Source: Myxococcota bacterium
Lineage (GTDB): Bacteria; Myxococcota; UBA727; JABDBI01
Reading direction: 5' to 3'
DNA: 64,000 bases
NCBI GenBank assembly: GCA_040387835.1
Contig: JAZKCZ010000002.1
Span: 433,758-497,757, forward strand
The number at the start of each line of letters is the position of its first letter. Within the stretch, counting starts at the first letter, position 1. This document shows, piece after piece, positions 53,237 to 62,872 of the stretch. The notes under the pieces are model-generated. The model was not told the origin of the DNA. It did not search any database and was given only the letters and a program-made list of their open reading frames with translations. The translations under genes were made by a program, and so were the position numbers.

Positions 53237-54438
53237 GAAATCTCTCTAGGTTTTTGCGCCATACCCCACACAGCCAAAATACTGACCACAAACATAATCG
53301 GCAAACGCTGCCGCACAATCAATCCAATATTTCCAAAAGAAACTGCGTACGCAAATATAGCCGGCACCAAGAAAACCAGAAACGCCAACGCAAAATAGCG
53401 ATTTCGACGATTTAAAAACAACAACCCAGCAAAGGCCTGATAATAGCAGTAATACCAAACCAACAACTCAACCTTAGCAATCTGAAATCCCAAGGAACCA
53501 CCCTGCCAAGGAAAAGGTGCGAATAACGTATAAATCACTTTAATAGGCCACGAGAATACCGAAGACTGATACTCCCCTAAATCAACGCCAGACCCACCTT
53601 CCTGAAGGCCACGATGCCAAGCCTCACTGCTCGCAATCTCAAATGTCTTTTCAGCATTTTCATGAAGCAAATCATAAAGCATTGGCATCAGAGAAACGCC
53701 AACAGCCATTACAGTCATGACCCAAACGGCACGAGATTTACCGTCCGTAAACGAAATGCCCAAAATGCCCAGCGTAAAGATTGGCATGACCGGATAAACC
53801 ATATAGTGCCGAACGTTCCAAAGCCCCACAAAGCAACACAGACAAAACAAAATTCCAGGCAACACCGACTGAGCCTGAATGAATCGCAAAGACGCCCAGA
53901 AAATACCGACCACAAAAAATACAACGTAAGCGTCTTTAAATAAATCCGACGTGTAGAATAGAAACGTCAAACCAAACAAACAAAACAGCATCATCCGAAA
54001 GCTAATCTTCCGAATGGGGTCATAGATAATATAGAGCTGATAAAGCATCAAACAAGTCATGCACGCGCAAAATGCAATCAGCCCCTCCACTGCCACGCGT
54101 GAATAACCCCCGTTTAAATAACTCATCAGCGCAATAATATTAGCGGGCAGAGACGACTCTAAGATGGTGGGCAACTTATCGCGAGTGACATATTCAAGGC
54201 CATGTTGGTGCCAATAGATTAAGATATCCTGAGCATTATATTCGTAGCCAGCGTAATCGCCCCCTGCACCATGGCTCCAAAATGGGATGTCACGCAAGAA
54301 AAACGAAAGAACAATCCGCAGCCAATAGCCAACCGATAGCGTCAACACGATGGGATTGCTTTCCTGCACATCCAGCGACCTTCTAATCAAAAAGACCAGC
54401 ACCAAATACGTGGCAAAGGCAATACTATACCCAATCAC
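53233..54438 (-). CDS. Polytopic membrane protein, Wzy-like polysaccharide polymerase candidate
   Basis: A 401-residue protein with about ten to twelve membrane helices and a large soluble loop (about 55-110, HGAGGDYAGYEYNAQDILIY). Sequence identity to known Wzy polymerases is not evident; the call rests on topology and its place between glycosyltransferase and WecA-like genes. It starts at GTG within the overlap GTGA with the upstream gene, right next to a palindromic repeat. Confidence 0.6.
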   Translation of the reverse strand: MIGYSIAFATYLVLVFLIRRSLDVQESNPIVLTLSVGYWLRIVLSFFLRDIPFWSHGAGGDYAGYEYNAQDILIYWHQHGLEYVTRDKLPTILESSLPANIIALMSYLNGGYSRVAVEGLIAFCACMTCLMLYQLYIIYDPIRKISFRMMLFCLFGLTFLFYTSDLFKDAYVVFFVVGIFWASLRFIQAQSVLPGILFCLCCFVGLWNVRHYMVYPVMPIFTLGILGISFTDGKSRAVWVMTVMAVGVSLMPMLYDLLHENAEKTFEIASSEAWHRGLQEGGSGVDLGEYQSSVFSWPIKVIYTLFAPFPWQGGSLGFQIAKVELLVWYYCYYQAFAGLLFLNRRNRYFALAFLVFLVPAIFAYAVSFGNIGLIVRQRLPIMFVVSILAVWGMAQKPREIS

Positions 54439-55613
54439 ACCGTCACCCCGGGATCGACCCGGGGCCCAGCCCCCTGCACAACGCTGGATCCCGGTTCAAG
54501 CCCGGGATGACAATGATAGACTCTCAAAGTTTGCGCAGCCACCTGCTCTTTAGAAAAATTTTCTGTCACCAGCTGCCGACTTTTCAGACCCATTTGCGCC
54601 CTAAGCTTAGAATCCAGCGCCAATGTCAAAATCGCCTCCGCCAAAGCGCCTGCATCTTTAACAGGCACCAACAACCCATTAACCCCATGCTGAACAATCT
54701 CTCTACAACCAGGCGTATCAGCCGCAACAATAGGCTTGCCGCAAGCGGCCGCCTCAAGCAGTGATTTCGGCAAACCCTCTCGATAGCTAGGCAACACTGC
54801 AATATGAGACCGCCGCCAAATCGCACCAATGTCATCTTGGTGGTCCAGCCAAGTCAAATGCCCAGCATTTTCCCAAGCTGTTAGTTGCTCTCGTTGAATT
54901 CCAGCTGGATTCAGCAAATCGATACCACCCACCAAATAAAACTTCAGATTAAACTCAGCCGCCTTGATAACGCGCGCCGCCTCAACAAATTCCCCCACGC
55001 CTTTATGCCACAGCATCCTGGCCACTAACGATACGACAATCGGGTAAGCTGGCTCAAAAGTCGGTTTAAATAGTTCGGTATCGACTCCTGAACCACGTAT
55101 TAAATGAACGGTCGATTTCGGGGCCAGCTTGTTTATTTGGGAGAAATCATCTCGATTTTGCACAATGACCGAGCAGCCTTTCTGCTCAAATAGAAAACGA
55201 CATATGCTCCGGAGCGCATGTTTCATCAGCCTAAATCGTAACCGATCGCTGGTAAAAACCACCCCCAGTCCAGGCAGCAAGCAAACCCGATGCCGCACAG
55301 AAAGCCCCAGCGAAGCCAACATGCCAAAAATAACCGCTTTTAGTCCCACGCAATGAAAAATATCTGGTTTGTTGCTTCGCAATATGGACCTAATCTCAAG
55401 CAAAGCACGCCACTGAAGCCATAGATGACGATTATCTCTGCCAAATTTTGTCGCAATGACATCTATGCGCGCTGCCCGAATTTTATCGGCCACTTCACCG
55501 ATATGTGTGGCAACACTGACCTGATAGCCTGCCTTGACCGCTGCCTGCGCGATGGGCATCCGATGAGACCAGAAAAAGTAATCTTCTGTCACAAGAAAAA
55601 GAATCGATGTCAC
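54435..55613 (-). CDS. Glycosyltransferase family 4, C-terminus formed by repeats
   Basis: A 392-residue GT-B transferase with ILFLVTEDYFFWSHR at the N-terminus, HCVGLKAVIFG, and the donor-site region PSYREGLPKSLLEAAACGKP. The start is the GTG at 55613, which gives the family N-terminus; the ATG at 55664 would overlap the methyltransferase gene. After the natural end near RVYH the frame continues through two palindromic repeats (CHPGLEPGSS and GPRVDPGVTV) to a stop that overlaps the next gene by 4 bp. The tail is probably not functional. Confidence 0.87.
   Translation of the reverse strand: MTSILFLVTEDYFFWSHRMPIAQAAVKAGYQVSVATHIGEVADKIRAARIDVIATKFGRDNRHLWLQWRALLEIRSILRSNKPDIFHCVGLKAVIFGMLASLGLSVRHRVCLLPGLGVVFTSDRLRFRLMKHALRSICRFLFEQKGCSVIVQNRDDFSQINKLAPKSTVHLIRGSGVDTELFKPTFEPAYPIVVSLVARMLWHKGVGEFVEAARVIKAAEFNLKFYLVGGIDLLNPAGIQREQLTAWENAGHLTWLDHQDDIGAIWRRSHIAVLPSYREGLPKSLLEAAACGKPIVAADTPGCREIVQHGVNGLLVPVKDAGALAEAILTLALDSKLRAQMGLKSRQLVTENFSKEQVAAQTLRVYHCHPGLEPGSSVVQGAGPRVDPGVTV
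54442..54511. repeat. Inverted pair of 28-bp GTCAYCCCGG repeats at the end of a gene
   Basis: Two copies, 54442-54469 and 54484-54511, face each other with 14 bp between. Each is itself an imperfect palindrome. They code for the last 25 or so residues of the glycosyltransferase. Confidence 0.8.
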
Positions 55614-55641
55614 TCGCCAACCATCTTTTTCAAAATCGCCT

Positions 55642-56496
55642 TTACGACCAGCTCTTTTGCGCAACCGCGTGCCAATAAGGCGCCTTGTCAGAGAATTTTA
55701 TATTTACCAGACCAGCCATCTCAAGCATTTCTCGGATCTGGTTTTGAGAAAACCGCTGCTCGAGCGGCGTTCCAAACCTGTCCAGGGCGTCATTTCTCAT
55801 AATCCAAAATGCCTTATCTCGGTAGAAGCTGAGCGGAAACATCTCTAAATGCTTGGCGGGCAAACCTATAAAATTCATAAGGGCCGAGAATTTCGCCAAT
55901 GGGTAATAGATCGTTGACGCAATCACGTCGCAAAGAGCCTTTTTAAAAAAAGGTGGCAATTTCGATATTTTTTTTCGAACCATGGTTACTAACCGAAAAA
56001 GTGCGCGATACACATAAGGTCTATTTTCGAGATCGTAATAAATATAAACCAAAAACCAGCCACCTGCTTTCAGTTTTTCGACACATCTAACAACCCCCTC
56101 ACCTGCGCGAGGAAGATGATGCAATACGCCGAGACACATCACAAAATCAAAGGACCCGTCAGGGAAGGGCATGTCATCGATACCTGCCTGTGTAATGCGC
56201 ACATTTTTGATGCCTTTATTGATCAGCGCATCTTTGGCCACATCCACCGCCGTACTTGGGTCTATACACTCCACTATCTTGACAAAACCGCTTAGGTATT
56301 GAGCCCAACGCCCTGAACCGCAACCGACATCCAAAACCACGGATTCGCTCGACAGCATCTCGGCATTAACCAAATCAAAATACGAACCTGCGCACTGGAG
56401 AATGCAGTCATCACTAAACTGCCGAAACTTCGTCCACTCGTCTCCAAAGGCAGCTACAGTTTCAGCGTGCAGGTTTAACAGCTCAGCATTGCTCAT
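55642..56496 (-). CDS. Class I SAM-dependent methyltransferase
   Basis: A 284-residue methyltransferase with SAM motif I VLDVGCGSGRWAQYL, ECIDPS as motif II, and DFVMCLGVLHHLP as motif IV. Residues 165-230 are a less conserved helical insert that may bind the lipid or sugar acceptor. In the glycan operon it probably methylates a sugar or the lipid-linked intermediate. It overlaps the nucleotidyltransferase gene by 4 bp. Confidence 0.88.
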   Translation of the reverse strand: MSNAELLNLHAETVAAFGDEWTKFRQFSDDCILQCAGSYFDLVNAEMLSSESVVLDVGCGSGRWAQYLSGFVKIVECIDPSTAVDVAKDALINKGIKNVRITQAGIDDMPFPDGSFDFVMCLGVLHHLPRAGEGVVRCVEKLKAGGWFLVYIYYDLENRPYVYRALFRLVTMVRKKISKLPPFFKKALCDVIASTIYYPLAKFSALMNFIGLPAKHLEMFPLSFYRDKAFWIMRNDALDRFGTPLEQRFSQNQIREMLEMAGLVNIKFSDKAPYWHAVAQKSWS

Positions 56497-57218
56497 GAGG
56501 CATCCATCTCCAAGTCGCTCAAATGATTAAGCGAGCGCAACTCGATTTCTTCTGCAATCGGCAGCCCCTCTACTCGGAAGCCTCGGGCTACTAGGTGCCT
56601 AATTATATACAGAAAGCCATGCTCCCCTGTGGAACCTCCCCGCTTGCCCGGCAATTCCTCGCGTAGCAGATCCATAACCAGCCGCTTTCGAAAGACAAAT
56701 AGTCCCACATCCCTTTCGCCCTGGTACAAGCTAAGACCTTCCTCTCTGGTCTCCCGCACAGCGATGACGCGATTTTGTGCGTCTCTCTCAACACGGGTGT
56801 ATGCGCATTTTGTCTGTTTGGTGACAAAGGTAAAATCATAGCAGCCCGATGTATGCGCCTTAACAAGACTTTCAATCGTTCCAGGCATTATGAAAGGCAA
56901 ATCACCCCATAACAATAAAATGTGTTCCGCAGCCATATATGAGCTGGACTTGTTAAAGCTAAGCACGGCATCGCCCATACCCAACGGGCGCTCTTGCATT
57001 ATTAGATCGATGGCTCGGCCTTCACGCGATAGATAATCACTAATTGCCTCACTCCCCTCAGCACTAGCAACTACAGTTGGCATGGAATCATATCCCGCCA
57101 CAACATCTAATATTCGAGCCAAGATCGGCTTTCCATGCACAGGAAACAACGTTTTAGGATATGGAAGTCCAGCTCTTGTGCCTCTGCCGGCCGCCGGGAT
57201 CAAGACTTTTAAGGTCAC
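56493..57218 (-). CDS. Sugar-phosphate nucleotidyltransferase-like protein
   Basis: A 241-residue NTP-transferase domain with VLIPAAGRGTRAGLPYPKTL, GKPILARILD and LLLWGDLPFI. It resembles the N-terminal uridylyltransferase half of GlmU without the acyltransferase beta-helix. It would activate a sugar or small phosphate compound for the operon's transferases. It starts at GTG with a 4-bp overlap with the GT2 gene. Confidence 0.85.
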   Translation of the reverse strand: MTLKVLIPAAGRGTRAGLPYPKTLFPVHGKPILARILDVVAGYDSMPTVVASAEGSEAISDYLSREGRAIDLIMQERPLGMGDAVLSFNKSSSYMAAEHILLLWGDLPFIMPGTIESLVKAHTSGCYDFTFVTKQTKCAYTRVERDAQNRVIAVRETREEGLSLYQGERDVGLFVFRKRLVMDLLREELPGKRGGSTGEHGFLYIIRHLVARGFRVEGLPIAEEIELRSLNHLSDLEMDAS

Positions 57219-58063
57219 CGGAAGTCGTGCCCCAGCTTGCCTTGAAAGCCGCGGGCAACGGCACGAAAAATACTAGTTCTGTAAGCGACGACCGTTCGAA
57301 TGCCATTGCGATTAGCGATTCGAAACAGAAGCATCACCAGAATCACCAAAGAACGAAGCGCGGGCCAACGATAATAACGCGCATTGATAATGAGCATATT
57401 TTTCAAATAGTAATAAACTTTTTGTTTGCTGTATGGCCTTAAATTAACGTCCGGATGATAATGTAATGCGCTTAAAATCGAAACAACCTTACCAATTTTT
57501 TTCAGGCGCAAGAAGAAGTCTACTTCCTCGCCATAAATAAAATATTCAGCTGTAACATTGCCTGTTTTTCTCACTGCCGAAAGACTCACCAATGCACCGT
57601 TAAATAGGTGAGCTGCATCCAAAACGCCTTCCGGCAACCGCTTCTTAAGTGCTTCAATGGTTTGAAGCCGCCCAAAGGCCCGTAAAGGAAACACAAGAAG
57701 TGATGGCTCATCCTCCCGAACAACTACGGACGAAACACAAGCCCGATCTGGCAACATTGCGGCCTTCAAAATTTTCAAAGCCTCTGGAGCCGGATAGCCA
57801 TCATCGTCCATCAACCAAACCGCATCAAACTTCTCGTTCAAAGCACACTCGATTCCCCGGTGCCAACCACCAGCAGATCCTAAATTAGGCTGAGAAATGG
57901 TGTTCACGAACCGCTCCGCCAGCATTTTAGCAGTCCCATCTGTACTGCCGTTATCAATGACTACTAATTGGTCGGGATAGGCAATTTGTTTTTCCAAATG
58001 GTTTAGACAACGCTCGAGCAAGGCACACCTGTTATAGGTCACCACAACAGCAAGGACCTTCAT
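57215..58063 (-). CDS. Glycosyltransferase family 2
   Basis: A 282-residue GT-A transferase. It begins VLAVVVTYNRCALLERCLNH and has VIDNGSTDGT, NLGSAGGWHRGI and the metal-binding WLMDDDGYP. These resemble rhamnosyl- and galactofuranosyl-transferases (GlfT-like). The ATG at 58063 overlaps the HAD gene stop by 4 bp; the longer reading is inside that gene. A hydrophobic segment near the C-terminus may touch the membrane. Confidence 0.9.
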   Translation of the reverse strand: MKVLAVVVTYNRCALLERCLNHLEKQIAYPDQLVVIDNGSTDGTAKMLAERFVNTISQPNLGSAGGWHRGIECALNEKFDAVWLMDDDGYPAPEALKILKAAMLPDRACVSSVVVREDEPSLLVFPLRAFGRLQTIEALKKRLPEGVLDAAHLFNGALVSLSAVRKTGNVTAEYFIYGEEVDFFLRLKKIGKVVSILSALHYHPDVNLRPYSKQKVYYYLKNMLIINARYYRWPALRSLVILVMLLFRIANRNGIRTVVAYRTSIFRAVARGFQGKLGHDFR

Positions 58064-58653
58064 ACTATAAAAGCCATGAATTGCTTTTGCCAATCCAAAT
58101 TCATATTGATGCAATCTATGCCAGCAGCTTTTGCTGCCTCAAAGCCTACGGAGGAGTCTTCAAATATGAGCGCCTGCGACGCTTGAAATCCAGTCACCTC
58201 CAATACTTTTAAAAATCCTTCAGGATGAGGTTTACCCATATGCACATCCTCTGCGCAAACCTGCGGTGCAAACCATTGCGCATAGCCAAGTTTTTCTAAT
58301 GTGACCTGCACGGTTACGCGGGATCCCGAACTGACCAGAGCCATCGGCAAAAGATTTTTTTGCTTCTTTAGAAAGAAATCGATTTCAGGCACTGGCTCTA
58401 ACTCAGCAGCGATCAATTGGCGTGCGATGCTCTGCTTTTGGCTAATCAAACTAGCGAGCTCGCTATGCGATAAATCGATCGAGGCGCCAGCAAGCAACTT
58501 TTCCATAGCATGTTTCGTATCTAGTCCGGCAATCAACCCATAGTCCACAGTGACCCCAAATGGCTGCAGGGTTTGAGCAAAAGCACGCACATGAAAGGAC
58601 GAAGTGGGCGCAAGGGTGCCATCAACATCAAAAATCAGAATTTTTTTCTTCAT
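58060..58653 (-). CDS. HAD-superfamily phosphatase (beta-phosphoglucomutase-like)
   Basis: A 197-residue HAD hydrolase with motif I FDVDGTLAP, motif II LVSSGSR, motif III in GKPHPEGFLK and motif IV FEDSSVGFEAA. The helical cap belongs to the phosphoglycolate phosphatase/beta-PGM group. The ATG at 58653 overlaps the CofD-like gene by 26 bp. Within the operon it could dephosphorylate or isomerise a sugar phosphate. Confidence 0.88.
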   Translation of the reverse strand: MKKKILIFDVDGTLAPTSSFHVRAFAQTLQPFGVTVDYGLIAGLDTKHAMEKLLAGASIDLSHSELASLISQKQSIARQLIAAELEPVPEIDFFLKKQKNLLPMALVSSGSRVTVQVTLEKLGYAQWFAPQVCAEDVHMGKPHPEGFLKVLEVTGFQASQALIFEDSSVGFEAAKAAGIDCINMNLDWQKQFMAFIV

Positions 58654-59824
58654 ACAGCTCAAAAATACGCTCAACGATCTTGGCGCCATCGTGGGCACCT
58701 AAATTTTCCGCATGCTCAAATTCACCGACAATGCGGGTGATACTAAACTTCAACATCTCTGGGCTATCGCAAGAAACATAATTCACACCATTTTCATTGG
58801 GAAAATTAACCAACGCAGCATCAACTAAAAGATCAAAATTGGCTCTATCGCCATTGATCGATAGATAGCGATAAGCACTTTCAACATAATGCGAGGCGTT
58901 GTATCCACTTGTATCGTTATCCCGCTTAATATTGGTAACGAGAACTTTTAAAGCATTGGTATTCGCTGCAATTCGCTCGGCCAAGCCAGCGGACATATAG
59001 GTAGGATAGAGCGACGAATGCGGGGTGCCCGCTGCATAGACAATTACATCGGCGCCCTCGATAGCTTCCAGGGTAGCAGAGTGACTGCCGACTCCCGCAT
59101 GAACGCCAGACAAATATAGACGTTTTTCGTTGATTGACAGACTATCTAAGCAACCCGGCTTAAGTCCGGTCTCTAACAAATAAATACGTTCTATAGGCGC
59201 CTGCGAGCTCGTTTCAACAATAGATGCTTCGTCATATAAGACATCGCCATTTTCCCTTAGAGCCACGAGGATTCTATTTTCCGAATTCACCAGAAGAACT
59301 CGTCCGCGCAGCCCAAATAGATTTTCGAAGGACTTAATCGTTCGGTGAAAATCTCGCCCCGAAGCAATATAGGCGCCAGCATATATACAGTTCATTACCG
59401 AGCAATCAGAGAAATTAAAAGTCTGCCCTCCAACCTTCTCAGTAAGCTCTAAGCTTTGGGTAAATTCCTTTACAAAGCGCCTTAAGGCAGTTCGAATCAA
59501 ACGGCTACGAAAAGGCATATCATCTAGTTCAAATTTTTTCAGATAGTCCAATGCTTCCGAACGCGTAGCGCCGCTCCGAAACCGATATTGAAACAAATCC
59601 AAATTAAGCGCGTAGTCTACATCATTCATGGGCAGCATCAGCTCTTGCACTTTTCGGATGTCAGAAGGGCCGAGCATATTAAAAAAACGCCTAATCTCAC
59701 CCGTTGATTTGCCATCATCGTAAGCATTGACGATCGACGTCAACGACACGCCCGGGCGAACAAGCAACTCCTTGATAAGTGTTGAGGCACCTCTTCCGCC
59801 ATTAAAAACGACAACATTCAGCAT
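58628..59824 (-). CDS. CofD/YvcK-family (2-phospho-L-lactate transferase-like) protein
   Basis: A 398-residue protein of the CofD/YvcK superfamily. It starts VVVFNGGRGASTLIKELL, has NAYDDGKSTGEIRRFF, NFSDCSVMNCIYAGAYI and VIVYAAGTPHSSLYPTY. CofD transfers a phospholactyl group from a GDP/GTP-linked donor to F0; YvcK binds UDP-sugars and governs wall metabolism. Here it sits inside a glycan operon between GT4 and HAD genes, with overlaps on both sides. This suggests a nucleotide-sugar or phospho-acyl transfer role; the function is not established. Confidence 0.78.
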   Translation of the reverse strand: MLNVVVFNGGRGASTLIKELLVRPGVSLTSIVNAYDDGKSTGEIRRFFNMLGPSDIRKVQELMLPMNDVDYALNLDLFQYRFRSGATRSEALDYLKKFELDDMPFRSRLIRTALRRFVKEFTQSLELTEKVGGQTFNFSDCSVMNCIYAGAYIASGRDFHRTIKSFENLFGLRGRVLLVNSENRILVALRENGDVLYDEASIVETSSQAPIERIYLLETGLKPGCLDSLSINEKRLYLSGVHAGVGSHSATLEAIEGADVIVYAAGTPHSSLYPTYMSAGLAERIAANTNALKVLVTNIKRDNDTSGYNASHYVESAYRYLSINGDRANFDLLVDAALVNFPNENGVNYVSCDSPEMLKFSITRIVGEFEHAENLGAHDGAKIVERIFELYEEKNSDF

Positions 59825-61026
59825 GATACCGCGTCCATCTGCCTATAAACGCGCAAATACCGCCTTATCCCCTCTTCCAAATCAAACTCGCGCATATTCT
59901 CGCGAATATTTACCGGTGTTATACTCTGAAGCTCTAAAACGCGCAAAATCGCCGTCTTCAAGGAATGATTCGAAAAGTTTGCAACGAGGGTAGAACCATT
60001 GCTATCCAGATCGATAATGCGGTCTAAATCTCCAACTCCCGCATTCGCGATCACAGGAATATTGGCGGCAAATAGCTCTGCCAATTTGGTAGGCGAACAA
60101 CCAGCCTTTGAAAGGGTTGGTCGTATAAAAACGACAGACAGGCGAGCCATAGCCATGAAAGCAGGTATTTGCTCTCGCGTCGCCATCACAAAGCGAACAT
60201 CGCTATCGGCAATATCATATTGAGGCAAAGCGGCGCGCACCAGTTGTTCGCCATTGTTAGACACAAATAAGAGCTTGGCGTCATCTTTTATCATGCAAAG
60301 TTGCTTAAACAACATCAGCATTTCAGTGAGCAGATAGTCAAAACCCAAACTCCCCAAATACAACATCACAAAATCATCTTCAGATAGGTCGATATTTTGT
60401 CTAGCTCTAATCAATTCTGTCTGTGACACGCGCTGTATATCAAAATGCTCAAAATCAGCGCAACAAGGGATAACGAATAGGTTTTTTACGCCTTTTGATT
60501 CCAAGATTGACTTTGCGCGTTCAGTCAAACACACCACACAGGTTGCCTGTTTCAACATCGGTTCTTCCAGTCGCGCAAGTCCCAGATAAATCAGACCACG
60601 AATACCGGAAAATTGCTCTCTGCCGCAATCTACGTAAAAATCGCGAAAATCAAAAACATATGGCTTTCGGCATAGGAATTTGATCAAAAATCCGATTAAG
60701 GCGGCTGGATGGCTTCGACAGTGAACCCATGCAATAGCATTTCGTCGTACAATCCGAACGGCCGCCCAAAACAGACAAAGCTGGGTCAAAATCGGATGGA
60801 CAACGCGCAGTGAGTTTCGGTATGCCACTCGTGTCCATTCAATGTCAGCTTGTTTAAAAATTGTTTCGTAACTTTCTATCAGGCCGCGATTAAGAGCTTT
60901 TTCAGCGCTTAAGATATGAATTTTTTGACCTGACCGTGCAAGGCCAATTAGATAGGGAGCAATTTGCGAGCGACCAATGTGATCGGCAATACCGTTTTGC
61001 GTGATGTACAAAACTCTACTCGTCAT
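59818..61026 (-). CDS. Glycosyltransferase family 4
   Basis: A 402-residue GT-B transferase. The start at 61026 (MTSRVLYITQNGIADHIGRS) is 19 bp after the acyltransferase stop and gives the family N-terminus; the reading to 61188 would run inside the acyltransferase gene. The C-terminal Rossmann domain begins near FVMLYLGSLGFDY, with KLAELFAANIPVIANAG as the donor-binding region. Acceptor and donor are unknown. It overlaps the CofD-like gene by 7 bp. Confidence 0.88.
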   Translation of the reverse strand: MTSRVLYITQNGIADHIGRSQIAPYLIGLARSGQKIHILSAEKALNRGLIESYETIFKQADIEWTRVAYRNSLRVVHPILTQLCLFWAAVRIVRRNAIAWVHCRSHPAALIGFLIKFLCRKPYVFDFRDFYVDCGREQFSGIRGLIYLGLARLEEPMLKQATCVVCLTERAKSILESKGVKNLFVIPCCADFEHFDIQRVSQTELIRARQNIDLSEDDFVMLYLGSLGFDYLLTEMLMLFKQLCMIKDDAKLLFVSNNGEQLVRAALPQYDIADSDVRFVMATREQIPAFMAMARLSVVFIRPTLSKAGCSPTKLAELFAANIPVIANAGVGDLDRIIDLDSNGSTLVANFSNHSLKTAILRVLELQSITPVNIRENMREFDLEEGIRRYLRVYRQMDAVSC

Positions 61027-61045
61027 TTTTCTAAAAGCCAGATTA

Positions 61046-62872
61046 CTACTGAACAGTGTGATCCATAAAGGTAGCGTGTTTTTGAACATAAATACTATCA
61101 AGGTGATTGTTATCACGGTAGATTTGTGAGCTATCTTTATCTGCCAATTGACATTTTCCATTGGGGCATAGGTGTTCTGTCGGATCAATGACAGAAATAT
61201 GATAACGATGAGCTAGAGCAATCATTTTTGTTTTAATACTAAACTGCCGGGCAGCATTGATATCCTTGTCTTGGCGTCTTGGTGGATGGTCTAATACAAG
61301 AATAACTTTTTTAGTTCGTTGAATTTCTACCAAGGTAGTAAATAGTTCACTCAGCATTATATCTAGGCTATCTCTATTGAACGGCCGCGAAATTCCATTT
61401 TGTTCTTTGTAGTATTCACTGATTTCAGTCGAAAAATAGCGGTTCCAAAATCCTGCGACAACAACCGTTTTAAAACTCGAATCTTGAGCGAAGGCAGGGA
61501 GTTGGCTATTAAGGGCTTGGCATCGCATAAATGAATCTCTATCCCAGGTCGCCGATATTTTGCGTTTGATGTCTTTTGCGAGAAGACAGCCCCAAGCAAC
61601 AGCAAACACTATCTTATGGTTCGTGCTAATCTGAGCGATCCGGGGGCAGTACTGATGCATGTGGGAATCGCCCAGGTATAAAATACCCTGCGCAGTATTT
61701 CTATTTGAATACTTTCTGAATCCCTGCTCGTCGGAGTAATCCATTAATGTTTTACAAGAGTCATAGTTTCTGCGCTGGATAAGGTTTTTTGAGTTCACCG
61801 ATAAATATCTCGGCAAGAAGCTTAAACAAAGCATAGCGGCCATCGCACCTGAAAGCGGAAATGAATATAGATTCGGAAATGATTTTAATGGCCGCTCTAG
61901 AAATATATAGGTCAAAATGGCTAGAGCAAAGCTTAAGGCCACTAATAGGAAGCGAATTGCATGCGATGGTTGCCCGTCCTCATAGAGAAAGCTGAACGAA
62001 TAGATGGGCCAATGCCATAAATAAAGGGGATAACTGATAAGTCCAATACACACCATGAATGGAGCACTCAGTATGTTCCGATTTAGCCACGCTTTTTCCC
62101 CAGCCGAAATGACCAAAGCGGTACCTAAACAAGGCAGCAGCGCCCACCAGCCTGGAAAAGGTTTGGTATTGTCAATAAGCATAAGCCCGGCGGCTATAGT
62201 GGCAACGCCCAACAACGACAGAATATTAGAAAGAAAAGAGAATGGAAATAGGACTAACATCGCGCCAATCATCAACTCGAACGCTCTAAACGGTAGCAAG
62301 TAAAAGGTGGTTATTGGATGAGCAGACACCAACAATAAATTTGATCCAAATGAAAGGCAGGCCAGTATCAAAACAATCCACCCGCAAAGTTTTCGTTTTT
62401 GACAACCCAATACAAGTAGAAGGGGCCACAGAATATAGAACTGCTCTTCGATTGCCAACGACCAAAGATGGTGCAGAGGCTTCATTCTGGCATCCATATC
62501 GAAATAACCCGCCTCTTGCCACTGAATCAAATTGGCGGAAAAGCTGCTCCCACCTAGTAGGTACCGGCTTAGCTCAAAAAACTCTGCTGGAATTAGAAAG
62601 ATATACCCGCACAAAAGGGCAGTACCGAGAACCAAGATTAAGGCAGGAAAGATTCTTTTTATACGTCTTGCATAGAAATTCTTATAGGAGAACGTACCAG
62701 CTTCCAGGTCCCTAAGGATGACACCCGTTATTAGAAAGCCCGAGATCACAAAAAAAATATCGACGCCAATAAACCCACCCTTCACGCTTGGAAAAAAATG
62801 GTAGGCTACAATCGACAAGATAGCGATGGCACGTAAGCCATCTATATCCTTTCTGCGTTCAAGGCCTCTCAT
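61046..62872 (-). CDS. OafA/YrhL-type acyltransferase with SGNH domain
   Basis: A 608-residue enzyme that O-acylates a surface sugar. The N-terminal acyltransferase-3 domain has about ten membrane helices and the motifs DIDGLRAIAILSIVAYHFFP, GGFIGVDIFFVISGFLIT and LHHLWSLAIEEQFY. The C-terminal periplasmic SGNH domain (about 385-605) has YLGDSHMHQYCP and the late DNNHLD catalytic pair. The ATG at 62872 overlaps the asnB stop by 4 bp. Confidence 0.93.
   Translation of the reverse strand: MRGLERRKDIDGLRAIAILSIVAYHFFPSVKGGFIGVDIFFVISGFLITGVILRDLEAGTFSYKNFYARRIKRIFPALILVLGTALLCGYIFLIPAEFFELSRYLLGGSSFSANLIQWQEAGYFDMDARMKPLHHLWSLAIEEQFYILWPLLLVLGCQKRKLCGWIVLILACLSFGSNLLLVSAHPITTFYLLPFRAFELMIGAMLVLFPFSFLSNILSLLGVATIAAGLMLIDNTKPFPGWWALLPCLGTALVISAGEKAWLNRNILSAPFMVCIGLISYPLYLWHWPIYSFSFLYEDGQPSHAIRFLLVALSFALAILTYIFLERPLKSFPNLYSFPLSGAMAAMLCLSFLPRYLSVNSKNLIQRRNYDSCKTLMDYSDEQGFRKYSNRNTAQGILYLGDSHMHQYCPRIAQISTNHKIVFAVAWGCLLAKDIKRKISATWDRDSFMRCQALNSQLPAFAQDSSFKTVVVAGFWNRYFSTEISEYYKEQNGISRPFNRDSLDIMLSELFTTLVEIQRTKKVILVLDHPPRRQDKDINAARQFSIKTKMIALAHRYHISVIDPTEHLCPNGKCQLADKDSSQIYRDNNHLDSIYVQKHATFMDHTVQ

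Noticed and set aside
54435..54511. Repeats near 54.4 kb as a CRISPR array
   Set aside because: There are only two copies, in opposite orientation and palindromic, with a 14-bp gap and no Cas genes in the window.
61027..61188. Longer N-terminus of the GT4 protein
   Set aside because: It overlaps the end of the acyltransferase gene; the family N-terminus begins at 61026.
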